From NCBI GenBank assembly GCA_009695305.1, contig SIBG01000007.1:1-64000 (forward strand): a DNA stretch of 64,000 nt, in the 5' to 3' direction. The stretch comes from Opitutus sp. GTDB lineage: Bacteria > Verrucomicrobiota > Verrucomicrobiia > Opitutales > Opitutaceae. This document shows positions 55,548 through 64,000 of this stretch, in pieces; the first letter of the stretch is position 1, and every line of letters begins with the position of its first letter. The position numbers and the translations under genes are program-made. The notes beneath the pieces are model-generated. The model ran no database searches, had not been told where the DNA came from, and saw only the letters and a list, made by a program, of their open reading frames with translations.

Positions 55548-57191
55548 ATGCACTGGTCCCAAATCTACTCCCCCGCCGGTGGCATCGGCGTCTCCGCGCT
55601 CATCGCCACGCTGCCGGTCGTCACTCTTCTGGGCCTGCTCGCCTTCTTCCACGTGCGCGCGCAGATCGCGGCGGCGGCCGGCCTGCTCGTCGCCCTCGGG
55701 ATCGCAATTTTCGTTTACCATATGCCGGCGCCCCTCGCCGTCGCGTCCGCCGGCTACGGCGCCGCCTACGGGCTGTTTCCCATCGGCTGGATCATCCTCA
55801 ACGCCATTTTCCTCTACTCGATCTCCGTCGAATCCGGCCAGTTCAAGGTGCTCCAGCATCAGATCGCCAACCTCTCCGGCGACCGGCGCATCCAGGCGCT
55901 GCTGATCGCGTTTAGTTTCGGCGCGTTCATCGAGGGCGCGGCCGGCTTTGGCACTCCGGTCGCGATCACCGGGGCGCTGCTCATCGGCCTCGGCTTCCGC
56001 CCACTCGAAGCCGCCAAACTCGCGCTCATCGGCAACACCGCCCCCGTCGCCTACGGCGCGCTGGGCACGCCGCTCATCACGCTCGCCAAAATCACCGACC
56101 TCGATCTCGGCCTGCTCAGCTCGATGGTTGGCCGGCAACTCCCGGTGTTCTCCGTCATCGTTCCGTTTTGGCTCGTGTGGGCTCAGGCGGGCTGGCGCGG
56201 CATGGTGGGCGTCTGGCCCGCGTGCCTCGTGTCCGGCGCGACCTTTGCCGTCGCGCAATTTCTCGTCAGCAATTTCCACGGCCCGTGGCTCGTCGACATC
56301 ATCAGCGCCGCCGTCTCGATTATCGCGCTCGTCGTGCTGATGAAATTTTGGCGTCCCGCGGAGGAGCAATGCATCCCTGAGCCCCCCACCGGCACCGCTC
56401 CGCCCATCCCCTCCTACCCGACCACCGGTCCGGTTTGGCGCGCGTGGTTGCCGTGGATTTTTCTCTCCGTCTTCGTGTTTGTTTGGGGTCTGCCGGACGT
56501 GAAGACTTACTTGAACGGTCGCTTCGCGCCGCTGATCGACGTCCCCCTCCTCCACAAAGCCGTCGAGCGCGTGCCGCCCGTGGTGCTCAAACCCGAGCTC
56601 GAGGGCGCCGTCTTCACCTTCAACGCCCTTTCCGCCACCGGCACCGCCCTGCTGCTCGCCGCCGTGCTCGCGGGTTTCTGCCTCGGCCTGAAGCCGGGAA
56701 AACTCGCCGCCATCTACGCCAGCACGCTCGCGCGCGTCCGCGTCTCGCTGCTCACCATCGCGCTCATGCTCGCCCTCGGTTTCACCACGCGTTACAGCGG
56801 CACCGACACCACGATGGGCCTCGCGATGGCGGGCACCGGTTGGTGGTTTCCTTTTTTCTCCCCGCTCATCGGCTGGCTCGGCGTCGCCCTCACCGGCAGC
56901 GACACGTCGTCAAACGTCCTCTTTGGCAACCTGCAAAAAGTTTCCGCGCAGCAGCTCGACCTCTCCCCGATTCTCATGGCCGCTTCCAACAGCTCCGGCG
57001 GTGTCATGGGCAAGATGATCGACGCGCAGAGCATCGTCGTCGCAAGCGTCGCGACCGGCGGCCACGCCGACAGCCCCGACGCCGGCACCGTGTTGCGCTC
57101 CGTCTTCTGGCACAGCGTCGCCCTCGCCCTCCTCGTCGGCGTCCTCGTGATGCTCCAAGCCTACGTCTTCCCTGGCATAATTCCCAAGTAG
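55548..57191 (+). CDS. L-lactate/glycolate permease (LctP/GlcA family)
   Basis: The 547-residue inner-membrane transporter has about 12-14 hydrophobic segments. Family blocks are '[20 protein letters not shown]' near 78, '[20 protein letters not shown]' near 125, '[20 protein letters not shown]' near 163, and '[20 protein letters not shown]' and '[20 protein letters not shown]' near 450-485. It takes up L-lactate, D-lactate or glycolate with protons. glcFED nearby makes glycolate a good candidate. The TAG stop belongs to a GTAGGGC hairpin repeat. Start ATG 55548 lies after a pyrimidine-rich leader; the rest of the 262-bp upstream gap past the operators shows no gene. Confidence 0.93.
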   Translation: MHWSQIYSPAGGIGVSALIATLPVVTLLGLLAFFHVRAQIAAAAGLLVALGIAIFVYHMPAPLAVASAGYGAAYGLFPIGWIILNAIFLYSISVESGQFKVLQHQIANLSGDRRIQALLIAFSFGAFIEGAAGFGTPVAITGALLIGLGFRPLEAAKLALIGNTAPVAYGALGTPLITLAKITDLDLGLLSSMVGRQLPVFSVIVPFWLVWAQAGWRGMVGVWPACLVSGATFAVAQFLVSNFHGPWLVDIISAAVSIIALVVLMKFWRPAEEQCIPEPPTGTAPPIPSYPTTGPVWRAWLPWIFLSVFVFVWGLPDVKTYLNGRFAPLIDVPLLHKAVERVPPVVLKPELEGAVFTFNALSATGTALLLAAVLAGFCLGLKPGKLAAIYASTLARVRVSLLTIALMLALGFTTRYSGTDTTMGLAMAGTGWWFPFFSPLIGWLGVALTGSDTSSNVLFGNLQKVSAQQLDLSPILMAASNSSGGVMGKMIDAQSIVVASVATGGHADSPDAGTVLRSVFWHSVALALLVGVLVMLQAYVFPGIIPK

Positions 57192-57211
57192 GGCAGGGTC
57201 TCCGACCCGCC
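57188..57211. repeat. Single GTAGGGC-type hairpin arm
   Basis: gtagggcagggtctccgacccgcc begins inside the last codon of the permease gene, and its TAG is the stop codon. It resembles the arm at 3476-3500 (same cgggtc/gacccg stem idea) and could end or stabilise the permease transcript. Confidence 0.65.
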
Positions 57212-57254
57212 ATCCGCGTTTCTCCCGCGAACAGTTTCGCCGCCGCGCCCGCGC

Positions 57255-57719
57255 CTACTTCGCCGGCGGCACGACGCTGTTCCCCGCCGGCTTCATCGAC
57301 TGCCACGCGACCATGCGCCACGTGCCGCCTTCGTTTCGCCAGACCGACAGGAAGCGAATCTTGATCTCCGACCACGTCGGCCCGAGTTTCTTCTTCATCT
57401 CCTGCGCGCCCGCCAGCACGATCACGTCCGCCGCAATCTGCCGCGCCGTCACGTCGGCAGTCTTCAAGTCCGCATAGGCCGTGTCGCCCGCCGTCATGTT
57501 TTTGACGTAGTCCGCCTTCGATTCGCTGCGACCGTCAGAGTGGACGAAGACCACCTCATCGGAAAACACCCGCGCCACCGCCGCGCCATCGCCCGTCCGC
57601 ATCGCCTCCAACCGCGCCGCGTCCGCGCGCAGCACAATTGCCACCGGCGACTCCGCCGCCCGCGCCACCGCCGCCAATCCGACAATAAAAGCCAACCGCC
57701 AGAGTGAGATTTGTTTCAT
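57255..57719 (-). CDS. Exported SnoaL/DUF4440-like (NTF2-fold) protein
   Basis: The 154-residue protein has a signal peptide ('MKQISLWRLAFIVGLAAVAR') and one DUF4440-type domain: 'VLRADAARLEAMRTGDGAAV' then 'VFSDEVVFVHSDGRSESKAD', 'YVKNMTAGDTAYADLKTADV' and the closing 'FLSVWRNEGGTWRMVAWQSM'. Members may bind small molecules or act as steroid-isomerase-like enzymes; the role here is unknown. It lies between the permease and glcF on the glc strand, 96 bp after glcF end. Confidence 0.8.
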   Translation of the reverse strand: MKQISLWRLAFIVGLAAVARAAESPVAIVLRADAARLEAMRTGDGAAVARVFSDEVVFVHSDGRSESKADYVKNMTAGDTAYADLKTADVTARQIAADVIVLAGAQEMKKKLGPTWSEIKIRFLSVWRNEGGTWRMVAWQSMKPAGNSVVPPAK

Positions 57720-57815
57720 GGTGATCGGGGTTTGGTCCGTGTTTTTGTTTTTTCCGTGTTGATCCGTGCAATCCGTGGCAAAAAATTCGCTCCACTTTCC
57801 CCTTCCCTTTCCCTT
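57720..57815. repeat. 'tccgtgttgatccgtgcaat' phrase repeat and CT tract
   Basis: The gap between glcF and the DUF4440-like gene contains tccgtgtttttg, tccgtgttgatccgtg and caatccgtgg in succession, then a pyrimidine run (ttccccttccctttcccttt). On the minus strand these lie after the glcF stop and before the DUF4440 start. Word-like intergenic repeat; no hairpin of note. Confidence 0.5.
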
Positions 57816-59075
57816 TCACTCCCGCCCATACGCGTCGCGCAGCACCTGCATCGTGTGCCGCACTCGCACCGGCGAGCCAAGTTTTTCCAAATGCGCCTTC
57901 AGTTGGGTGAGACACCCGATGTTGCCGCTCGCCACGACGGTGGCGCCGGTGGCGATCACGGTCTTGGCCTTCTGCGCGCCGAGTGACGCGGCCGTTTCCG
58001 GCTGGTCGAGATTGTAGGTGCCCGCGCTCCCGCAGCAGAGGTGGGCGTCGGGCAGCTCGCACAACTCTGCGCCCGGAATCGCGCGCAACAGTTTTCGCGG
58101 CTGCTCGCGCACTCCCTGCGCATTGGCGAGATGACACGCATCATGATAGGCTACTTTCCGTGCGCCGTCGCCGCGCGGCGTCTCGCGCAATCCGAGCCGC
58201 GCGAGAAACACGCTCACGTCTACGACCCGCTGCCGAAAACTCTCGGCCCTCGCCTCGTCCGCCGTGCCGCACAAGATCAAATGATACTCGTGCAGCGCCG
58301 AGCCGCAGCCGGCCGCATTGGTGAGAATCGCGTCCACGTCGGCGGGAAACGCGTCGAGATTCCTTCTCGCAAATTCCCGCGCCGCGCGCAGATCGCCGGT
58401 GTGCCACGCCAGTCCGCCGCAACAGCCCTGAGCCTCCGGCACGATGACCTCCACCCCGTTGCGCGCGAGCACTTCGATCGTCGCGACATTGATATCTGGA
58501 TCGAGCACCTGCTGCGCACAGCCCGCGAGCAGCGCGACGCGCGCGCGGCGCTCGCCGTGTGCTGGAGTCACGCGTGCTAGTTTCACCGCTGGCGGCACCG
58601 TCGCGGGTGCGAGGTCCAGCATCGGCTCCAGCACGCGCGGAACAAACGGGCGAAAAATCTTTCCCAGCCGCGCGCCCCACAACGCCAGCCGGAACCGCCC
58701 CGGATACGGAATCGATTGCGCGGCGAGCCAGCGACGGAGTTTTTCGCCAAATGTCCGCGGAAATTTTTCCTGCGCCGCCGCGCGAAACGGGCTGATCAGA
58801 TCGCGATACGGCACGCCGCTTGGGCACGCCGGCTCGCACGCGAGGCAACCGAGGCAGCGATCCACGTGCGGCTGCGCCGCGCTCCACGGCAGCGTGCCCT
58901 CGAGCACCTGTTTCATCAGCACGATGCGGCCGCGCGGCGAATCCATCTCCTGCCCGAACTCCTGATAAGTCGGACACGCGGCAAGACAGAAACCACAGTG
59001 CACGCAGGCCTCCACCGCGTGTGCCATCGGGGCACCAAGCGGTCCGTGCTCGTCGGGTTTGATCGTGTGGAGCAT
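57816..59075 (-). CDS. glcF: Glycolate oxidase iron-sulfur subunit
   Basis: The 419-residue subunit carries electrons from GlcD. Two 4Fe-4S motifs lie at the front: 'EACVHCGFCLAACPTYQEFG' near 25 and 'VDRCLGCLACEPACPSGVPY' near 72. Two CCG-type cysteine domains follow ('GCCGGLAWHTGDLRAAREFA' near 220; 'LCCGSAGTYNLDQPETAASL' near 350). The opening 'MDSPRGRIVLMK' motif matches GlcF. It starts one base after glcE stops (TGACATG), so the two are coupled. Confidence 0.94.
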   Translation of the reverse strand: MLHTIKPDEHGPLGAPMAHAVEACVHCGFCLAACPTYQEFGQEMDSPRGRIVLMKQVLEGTLPWSAAQPHVDRCLGCLACEPACPSGVPYRDLISPFRAAAQEKFPRTFGEKLRRWLAAQSIPYPGRFRLALWGARLGKIFRPFVPRVLEPMLDLAPATVPPAVKLARVTPAHGERRARVALLAGCAQQVLDPDINVATIEVLARNGVEVIVPEAQGCCGGLAWHTGDLRAAREFARRNLDAFPADVDAILTNAAGCGSALHEYHLILCGTADEARAESFRQRVVDVSVFLARLGLRETPRGDGARKVAYHDACHLANAQGVREQPRKLLRAIPGAELCELPDAHLCCGSAGTYNLDQPETAASLGAQKAKTVIATGATVVASGNIGCLTQLKAHLEKLGSPVRVRHTMQVLRDAYGRE

Positions 59076-59076
59076 G

Positions 59077-60168
59077 TCAGTCGTCGAGATTTGGAAAACG
59101 ATTCTGCGGATCGAGCGCGATTTTCACCGCCCGCATCACTTCGAAACGCGGCGGCGCTCCCGGCCACAACGCCACGTCGCCGCGCAACGTCACCGCCGGC
59201 CAGGCGAACGCCGGCTTGCCCTCCGTAGCCGTGGCGAAGGAGGGAAACGCCGCCCCCGCCGGCAGCGACAGGTAGCCGACGTTTCCACCCGCGCTCACCC
59301 AGCCGCGAGCCACCGCCGGAAATCCCGCGACAAACTCCGGCACCTGCGATGGAGTGAGCGCGAACTTCACGAGCGTTCCGCCCGCGTGCGCCCACGCCGC
59401 TTCAACCACGTCGCTCCACAATTTCGCCGCCGCGTTGTCGGCCAGCACGGTTCCCGGCCAGCGGGAGAGAATTTCCTTCGCCAAGGCGTCGAGCGCCGGG
59501 GCGGGGGCGGCGAGTCGCGCATAGACCGCGCCTTCACCGGGCGACGCGTCCAGCGCGTCGAGTTCCCAGCGCGCGCTGCCGGCGGCCGTGAAAATCTCCG
59601 TCATCGCCGTGGCGTTCTTGGCGTCGAGCCGCAGCGTGCGCGTCGCCAGCGGACGGGGAAACACCTTGAAGGTAACCTCGGCCAGCGCGCCGAACCGGCC
59701 GACGCTGCCGACGAAAAATTTCGGCAGATCGAAGCCCGCGGCATTCTTCACCACCTTGCCCCCGAGCCGCAGCAGCCGGCCGCCGCCGTCGACGAAGCGC
59801 ACCCCGAGGACAAAGTCGCGCAACCCGCCGAAACGAAACCGCCCCGGCCCGCTCACGCCACTCGCCAGCGTGCCGCCCAGCGTCGCCCCTGCCGCCGAAA
59901 ACAGCGGATCGAACGGCAAATACTGTCCGCGTTCCCCCAGCGTCGCCACGATCTCACGCACCGGCGTGCCGGCGAGGGCCGTGAAAGTAAACTCACTCGG
60001 CTCGTATTCGACGACCCCGCGGAGTTTCACCGTCGAAATCTTTACGACGTCGGCCGCGGCGCGGGACATCCTTGGCTTCGTGCCGCCCCCGACCGCCAGC
60101 ACGCGAGGAGCGGAGCGCACCGCGTCGGCGAGTTCGGCCGGTGTCACAGGACTCAAGACGGCAGTCAT
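59077..60168 (-). CDS. glcE: Glycolate oxidase FAD-binding subunit GlcE
   Basis: The 363-residue protein is a FAD-binding type 4 (VAO-fold) subunit. FAD-contact blocks are 'RVLAVGGGTKPRMSRAAADV' near 22, 'LGGTLASGVSGPGRFRFGGL' near 97 and 'LRLGGKVVKNAAGFDLPKFF' near 132. The C-terminal end is 'AVKIALDPQNRFPN'. GlcE lacks the full substrate domain of GlcD and forms the complex with GlcD and GlcF. It lies 115 bp after glcD; a 78-bp hairpin doublet occupies that gap. Confidence 0.93.
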   Translation of the reverse strand: MTAVLSPVTPAELADAVRSAPRVLAVGGGTKPRMSRAAADVVKISTVKLRGVVEYEPSEFTFTALAGTPVREIVATLGERGQYLPFDPLFSAAGATLGGTLASGVSGPGRFRFGGLRDFVLGVRFVDGGGRLLRLGGKVVKNAAGFDLPKFFVGSVGRFGALAEVTFKVFPRPLATRTLRLDAKNATAMTEIFTAAGSARWELDALDASPGEGAVYARLAAPAPALDALAKEILSRWPGTVLADNAAAKLWSDVVEAAWAHAGGTLVKFALTPSQVPEFVAGFPAVARGWVSAGGNVGYLSLPAGAAFPSFATATEGKPAFAWPAVTLRGDVALWPGAPPRFEVMRAVKIALDPQNRFPNLDD

Positions 60169-60176
60169 CGTCGGAG

Positions 60177-60254
60177 GTAGGGCGCGTTATCCCTAACGCG
60201 CCAGAGGGACTTTCGCATCGGCTGCGGCGGCGGCATAAGGATAAGCCGCCCTAC
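60177..60254. repeat. GTAGGGC-type REPIN-like doublet inside the glc operon
   Basis: gtagggcgcgttatccctaa (60177 onward, arm to 60202) faces ggcggcataaggataagccg...ctac (60229-60254). The reverse complement of the right arm also starts gtagggcg and contains ttatcc. Each arm folds alone. It fills the gap between glcD and glcE. Confidence 0.8.
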
Positions 60255-60283
60255 CCGCATCGCGCGCTGTTTTCTCTGCGGGC

Positions 60284-61744
60284 TCATTCGCGGGAAATCA
60301 CTCCGGCCTGCTCCAGTGGATGCATGCCGTGCTGTGCGAGCGCGGGCGCGCCAGTGACCGGAAACATTTTCCCCGGGTTCGCCAGTTCACCCGGATCGAA
60401 GGCCGCGCGCACGCGTTTCAGGCAGTCGATCTCATCCGCGGAAAACATGTCCGGCAGGTAGTCGCGTTTCTCCACGCCCACGCCGTGTTCCCCCGTGATC
60501 GAGCCGCCCATCTCCACGCACATCCGCAGGATTTTCCCCGCGAGCGCCTCCGCCCGCACGAGCCCGTCCGGCTCCCGGCCGTTATACAAAATCAGCGGGT
60601 GCAGATTGCCGTCGCCCGCGTGAAACACATTCGCGCACCGCAGCCCCGCCTCGCGCGACATTTCGCCGATGCGGCGCAAGGCCTCGCCGAGCCGACGCCG
60701 CGGCACCACGCCATCCTGCACAATGAAATCCGGCGAAAGCCGGCCCACCGCGCTGAACGCACTCTTACGTCCCTTCCAAATTGCCATCCGCTCCGCGCCA
60801 TCACGCGCGACTTTCACCTCGACCGCGCCGCTCTTCGCCAGGATTTCGTCGAGCCGCACGCGATCCGCCGCGACCACTTCGCGCGGGCCTTCGAGCTCGA
60901 CAATGAGCACCGCCGCCGAATCCGGCGGATATTCCGCGTGCACGGCGGCGACTGCGGCCTCAAGCGCGAGGGCATCCATGATTTCGATCGCGCCGGGCAG
61001 CAGGCCGCTCGCGATGACTGCCGCAACAGCATCGCCCGCCTGCTCGAGCGTGCGATAACCGGCGAGCACGGTGTGAAACATTTCCGCCCGCGGCAAAAGT
61101 TGCAGCGTGATTTCGAGCGCGATGCCAAACAGCCCCTCGTTGCCGACGAAGAGTCCCGTCCAGTCCGGCCCGACTTGCTCGCGGCTCGCGCCGCCAAACT
61201 CCACCACCTCACCCGTCGCGAGCACGGCCTTGAGCCCGAGCACATGATTCGAGGTCATGCCGTATTTCAGGCAGTGCGCGCCGCCGGAATTGAAGGCCAC
61301 GTTGCCGCCGATCGTGCAGATCGACTGGCTCGACGGGTCGGGCGCGAAGTGCAGGCCGTAGGGCTGGGCTGCCGCCGTGACCGCGAGATTAATCACGCCG
61401 GGCTCGACGACCGCGATCCGCTGCGCCGGATCCAGCCGCAGGATTTTGTTGAGCCGGTTCAAAGTGATGACAATTCCCCCCGCGACCGGCAGGGAGCCGC
61501 CCGACAAACTCGTGCCGCTGCCACGCGCGACAAACGGAATCTTCTCGTCACGACAAAACCGCACCGTCGCGATCACCTCGTCCTGCGTCTCCAGCACGAC
61601 GACCGCGAGCGGCGTGGTCTTGAACGCCGTGAGCCCGTCGCTCTCGTAGGCCGCCAGCTGCGCCGGGGCCTCGAGCACCCGCCCGGCCGGCAGTAGCGCC
61701 GTGAGACGGCGGAGCATGGCGGCGGAGGACGGGGACTTCATCAT
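60284..61744 (-). CDS. glcD: Glycolate oxidase catalytic subunit GlcD
   Basis: The 486-residue flavoprotein oxidises glycolate (or D-lactate). FAD-binding blocks are '[20 protein letters not shown]' near 78, '[20 protein letters not shown]' near 138 and '[20 protein letters not shown]' near 190. The C-terminal cap has '[20 protein letters not shown]' near 375 and '[20 protein letters not shown]' near 420, both diagnostic. Start at ATG 61744 or the adjacent ATG 61741. First gene of glcD-glcE-glcF; the permease upstream of this group likely supplies substrate. Confidence 0.95.
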   Translation of the reverse strand: MMKSPSSAAMLRRLTALLPAGRVLEAPAQLAAYESDGLTAFKTTPLAVVVLETQDEVIATVRFCRDEKIPFVARGSGTSLSGGSLPVAGGIVITLNRLNKILRLDPAQRIAVVEPGVINLAVTAAAQPYGLHFAPDPSSQSICTIGGNVAFNSGGAHCLKYGMTSNHVLGLKAVLATGEVVEFGGASREQVGPDWTGLFVGNEGLFGIALEITLQLLPRAEMFHTVLAGYRTLEQAGDAVAAVIASGLLPGAIEIMDALALEAAVAAVHAEYPPDSAAVLIVELEGPREVVAADRVRLDEILAKSGAVEVKVARDGAERMAIWKGRKSAFSAVGRLSPDFIVQDGVVPRRRLGEALRRIGEMSREAGLRCANVFHAGDGNLHPLILYNGREPDGLVRAEALAGKILRMCVEMGGSITGEHGVGVEKRDYLPDMFSADEIDCLKRVRAAFDPGELANPGKMFPVTGAPALAQHGMHPLEQAGVISRE

Positions 61745-61815
61745 GACTTCGAGATCATGGGTCACGCGTGGGCGAACTGACGAGCGCGGATTCGCTCCGC
61801 CACCCGCCGCGCTCG

Positions 61816-62502
61816 CTACCGTGCATACTCCACAAACCACTTGTCCGTGTAGAGCGCGTGCTCCGTGACCGGCTTGAATCCGATCGCCGCGAACCACGCC
61901 TCCGCCTGCGCCTTTGTCACTTGCAGGGCCGGATCGTTCTTGTGCGGTCCGAGCTCCGGGTGAAAATCGATCACCACGATCCGCCCGGCTTTCTTCAGAT
62001 AAGGCACCAGGTTCTTCAAATACTCCGTGCGGTTCTCGATGTGGTGCAGCACGTCAAAAATCAGCGCGAGATCCACGTCCTTCGCCGGCAGATTCGCATC
62101 CGTAAACTTTCCCAGCACGCCTTGCACGTTCGTCAGTCTTTGCTCGGCGGCTTTCTTTGTAATGTGATCGACCAGCCCCTGCTCGATATCGACCGCATAT
62201 ACTTTCCCCGCCGTCACCGCCTTCGCCAGCGGCACGGTAAAAACTCCCGACCCGGCGCCGATGTCGGCCACGACGCTCCCGGGTTTCAACTTCAGCGCCA
62301 GCACAACTTCGTCGACCTTTAACTTCACGACCCGGTTCTGCGCATCCAGCGTCTTCAGCCATTCCGCCGTGGAGCGCGCCCCGAGCTGCGCCTGCGCCGC
62401 CGGGCCGAAGCCCAACACCGCGGCGATGGCCAGGAACCGCGTCAGCCGGGATCGGCGGACGACAGCAAGGAAGCAGGACCGGGGGGCGGTTCGAGTTGGC
62501 AT
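61816..62502 (-). CDS. SAM-dependent methyltransferase-like protein with signal peptide
   Basis: The 228-residue protein has an Arg-rich start and hydrophobic segment ('[20 protein letters not shown]') like a signal peptide, then a class I methyltransferase fold: '[20 protein letters not shown]' (motif I) near 75, '[20 protein letters not shown]' near 102, '[20 protein letters not shown]' near 143 and '[12 protein letters not shown]' near 172. Exported SAM-fold proteins of this type occur in several phyla with unknown substrates, since SAM is not expected outside the cytosol. Adjacent genes give no clue. Confidence 0.82.
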   Translation of the reverse strand: MPTRTAPRSCFLAVVRRSRLTRFLAIAAVLGFGPAAQAQLGARSTAEWLKTLDAQNRVVKLKVDEVVLALKLKPGSVVADIGAGSGVFTVPLAKAVTAGKVYAVDIEQGLVDHITKKAAEQRLTNVQGVLGKFTDANLPAKDVDLALIFDVLHHIENRTEYLKNLVPYLKKAGRIVVIDFHPELGPHKNDPALQVTKAQAEAWFAAIGFKPVTEHALYTDKWFVEYAR

Positions 62503-62553
62503 GATGAGATGATTCGGGTTCAGGTCGCGGCATCCACGGTCGAAAGAGTCGCC

Positions 62554-63987
62554 CTAAGTGGTTAGCGTTCGCCGGCCAAAAAACAAGAAAACCCCGACGC
62601 CGGCGAGCAACGGCAGGATGCCGACGAGGGCGAGTTTTCCCGCATAGTCCATGGCCGCATACAGCATGTAGCCACACATGCCGCAAAACACGAGGGGCAG
62701 CAGCGGGAAGAACGGGACGGTGAACGGACGCTCGATGCCCCGGTCCTTCACCCGCAGCACGAACAGGGAAAGCCCGGTCATCAGGAAAAACATCCAGAAG
62801 ACCGGCGCCGTGCATTTCAACAGGGTGTCGAAACCGCCATGACCCTCCCACGACGGGGCCGCCAAACCGGCGCCCGTCATCACGGCCGTGAGCAGCGCCC
62901 GCCCGGCGTCATGACCGACCAGCCACACCAGCAGCAGCGTCAGGCCCATCTGGGTGAGAAGCGCGGGCACCGGCGTGCCCCGCCGCGGATGCCAGCGCGC
63001 GAGGAATGCCAGCACCGCAAAGTCCGCCCCGGCCGCCGCATAAATGCGCGCCCCGGTGAGAATCAAGCCGTTGAGGGCACCGAGCGCGGACACCATCACC
63101 AGGGCCGACATCATCCTCGCCCCCGCCGGGCCCAGCGGGCCCTGCAACACATCCGCGGCGATCGCGTGGGAACTCCGCGCGGCGGCGAACCCGAGCGCGT
63201 TGAGATACGCCGCGTTCACGAGCAGATAAACCACCGCCACTCCGGCCGTGCCCAGCAGCAACGCGCGCGGGATGTTGCGCCGCTGGTCCGTCATCTCCGC
63301 CACCATGTAGGCCGCATCGTTCCACCCGCCATACGTGTAGAGCACGAGAATCAGCGCCAGCCCAAATCCCGGCCCGCCGCCCGGACCCGCCGCGGCGACC
63401 GCCGGCGTCGCACCAGCCTGCGGCCAGAAAAACCCGGCCAGTAAAATGGCCGACAGGCCCAGCGCCTTGAGCGCGGTCAGCCCGTTTTGGGTCCATCGGC
63501 CGGATTGGAGGCCGGCCACATTAATCAGGGAGAACACCACCACCGAAATCAGCGCGAACCACGGGGCCGCCGCTGCCCTCAGGCCAAACAACCGCACCGC
63601 ATAGTCCGCAAAAACAAAGGCCATCAAACCAATGCTGCCGCTCATGAGCACCGTCAATTGGGACCAGCTGAAAACAAAACTGGCCCAGGGGCCAAACGCC
63701 CGCCGCAGGAAATAATAATCGCCGCCGCCCCGCGGATAGGTGGTGGCCAGTTCCGCATAGCACAACGCCCCGACGACCGAAAGCACGCCGCCCAAGGCCC
63801 ACACCAGCATCGCCTGCGCGGGATTCGCGACACAGCTCAGGATGAACGGCGCCGTCTCGTAAATCCCCGCACCAATCACGATGCCGACGATGACCGAAAC
63901 GGAGTCCGCCAAGCCCAAGTGGCCCGCGGTTGGCCGCGCGGCACCCGGCGGCGGTGGCGGGCGGTCGGGAGGAAGTTCGGTCGGCAC
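62554..63987 (-). CDS. APC-family amino acid/polyamine permease
   Basis: The 477-residue inner-membrane transporter has about 12-13 hydrophobic segments. The APC start is 'SVSVIVGIVIGAGIYETAPF' near 30 with the GxG turn, followed by 'GALCYAELATTYPRGGGDYY' near 73 and 'LILVLYTYGGWNDAAYMVAE' near 210. A Pro-rich cytoplasmic head ('PPDRPPPPPGAARPTAGHLG') precedes it. The substrate, possibly an amino acid, is undetermined. The last 13 bases of the window beyond it hold nothing recognisable. Confidence 0.9.
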   Translation of the reverse strand: MPTELPPDRPPPPPGAARPTAGHLGLADSVSVIVGIVIGAGIYETAPFILSCVANPAQAMLVWALGGVLSVVGALCYAELATTYPRGGGDYYFLRRAFGPWASFVFSWSQLTVLMSGSIGLMAFVFADYAVRLFGLRAAAAPWFALISVVVFSLINVAGLQSGRWTQNGLTALKALGLSAILLAGFFWPQAGATPAVAAAGPGGGPGFGLALILVLYTYGGWNDAAYMVAEMTDQRRNIPRALLLGTAGVAVVYLLVNAAYLNALGFAAARSSHAIAADVLQGPLGPAGARMMSALVMVSALGALNGLILTGARIYAAAGADFAVLAFLARWHPRRGTPVPALLTQMGLTLLLVWLVGHDAGRALLTAVMTGAGLAAPSWEGHGGFDTLLKCTAPVFWMFFLMTGLSLFVLRVKDRGIERPFTVPFFPLLPLVFCGMCGYMLYAAMDYAGKLALVGILPLLAGVGVFLFFGRRTLTT

Positions 63988-64000
63988 GGCGATTCGCCGC

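Overview
The window is 64 kb of GC-rich, gene-dense bacterial chromosome. It most resembles the Opitutaceae branch of the Verrucomicrobiota. The grounds are two large TonB-dependent receptors with the 'LSPF'/'LSTF' type N-terminus, ThuA, sulfatase, sugar-isomerase and Gfo/Idh/MocA genes, glycolate oxidase with a lactate/glycolate permease, CT-rich leaders in place of Shine-Dalgarno sites at many first genes, and abundant hairpin-type intergenic repeats. This placement is inference from gene content and style. No rRNA, tRNA, CRISPR array, integrase or transposase was seen.

Layout. (1) 1-14.5 kb is a carbohydrate-utilisation region. A minus-strand group (PEP-hydrolase-family TIM barrel, secreted PHP-like protein, cupin, ThuA) lies divergent to an AraC regulator and a TonB-dependent receptor. 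A broken sulfatase is fused to a scrambled remnant of the PEP-hydrolase gene. Then come a DUF433/DUF5615 toxin-antitoxin pair, two sugar-phosphate-isomerase-like TIM barrels and two Gfo/Idh/MocA oxidoreductases. (2) 14.5-15.5 kb is a cluster of REP/REPIN-like repeats around a lone GIY-YIG nuclease gene. (3) 15.5-21.6 kb holds MsrB, a siderophore-type receptor with a Fur-box-like site, XseA, a TVP38 membrane protein and a possible chimeric membrane ORF. (4) 21.6-25.8 kb is an arsenic operon, arsM-arsN2-sigZ-arsC-acr3, divergent to an aquaporin and without ArsR. (5) 26-30.4 kb carries a DEAD-box helicase and two PilT-type ATPases. (6) 31-37.4 kb is a decaying signalling cluster: a hybrid kinase broken twice, a LuxR fragment abutting a truncated sigma-54-type AAA protein, a V4R gene split by an in-frame stop, plus intact HPt and V4R genes. 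(7) 37.4-43.5 kb has a zinc-ribbon coiled-coil protein, gyrB and gyrA. (8) 43.6-51 kb has a PTS IIA, a CorA-type transporter, a GNAT, a dipeptide epimerase and two secreted peptidases. (9) 51-55.3 kb has a PIN/Phd module and a BlaI plus M56-peptidase/beta-propeller pair with two operator-like palindromes. (10) 55.5-64 kb has an LctP/GlcA permease, glcDEF, a secreted methyltransferase and an APC permease.

How the genes work together. The first 14.5 kb reads as uptake (receptor), desulfation or hydrolysis, and isomerase/oxidoreductase processing of an unidentified sugar. The ars operon covers arsenate reduction, arsenite efflux, methylation and N-acetylation. PepF, M28 and dipeptide epimerase suggest peptide or murein-peptide salvage. 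LctP with GlcDEF suggests glycolate/lactate oxidation. The most unusual signals are the repeats (two hairpin families, often as inverted doublets of about 70-95 bp), their packing around the GIY-YIG gene, and several genes caught mid-decay. Those lesions could partly be assembly errors and should be checked in reads.
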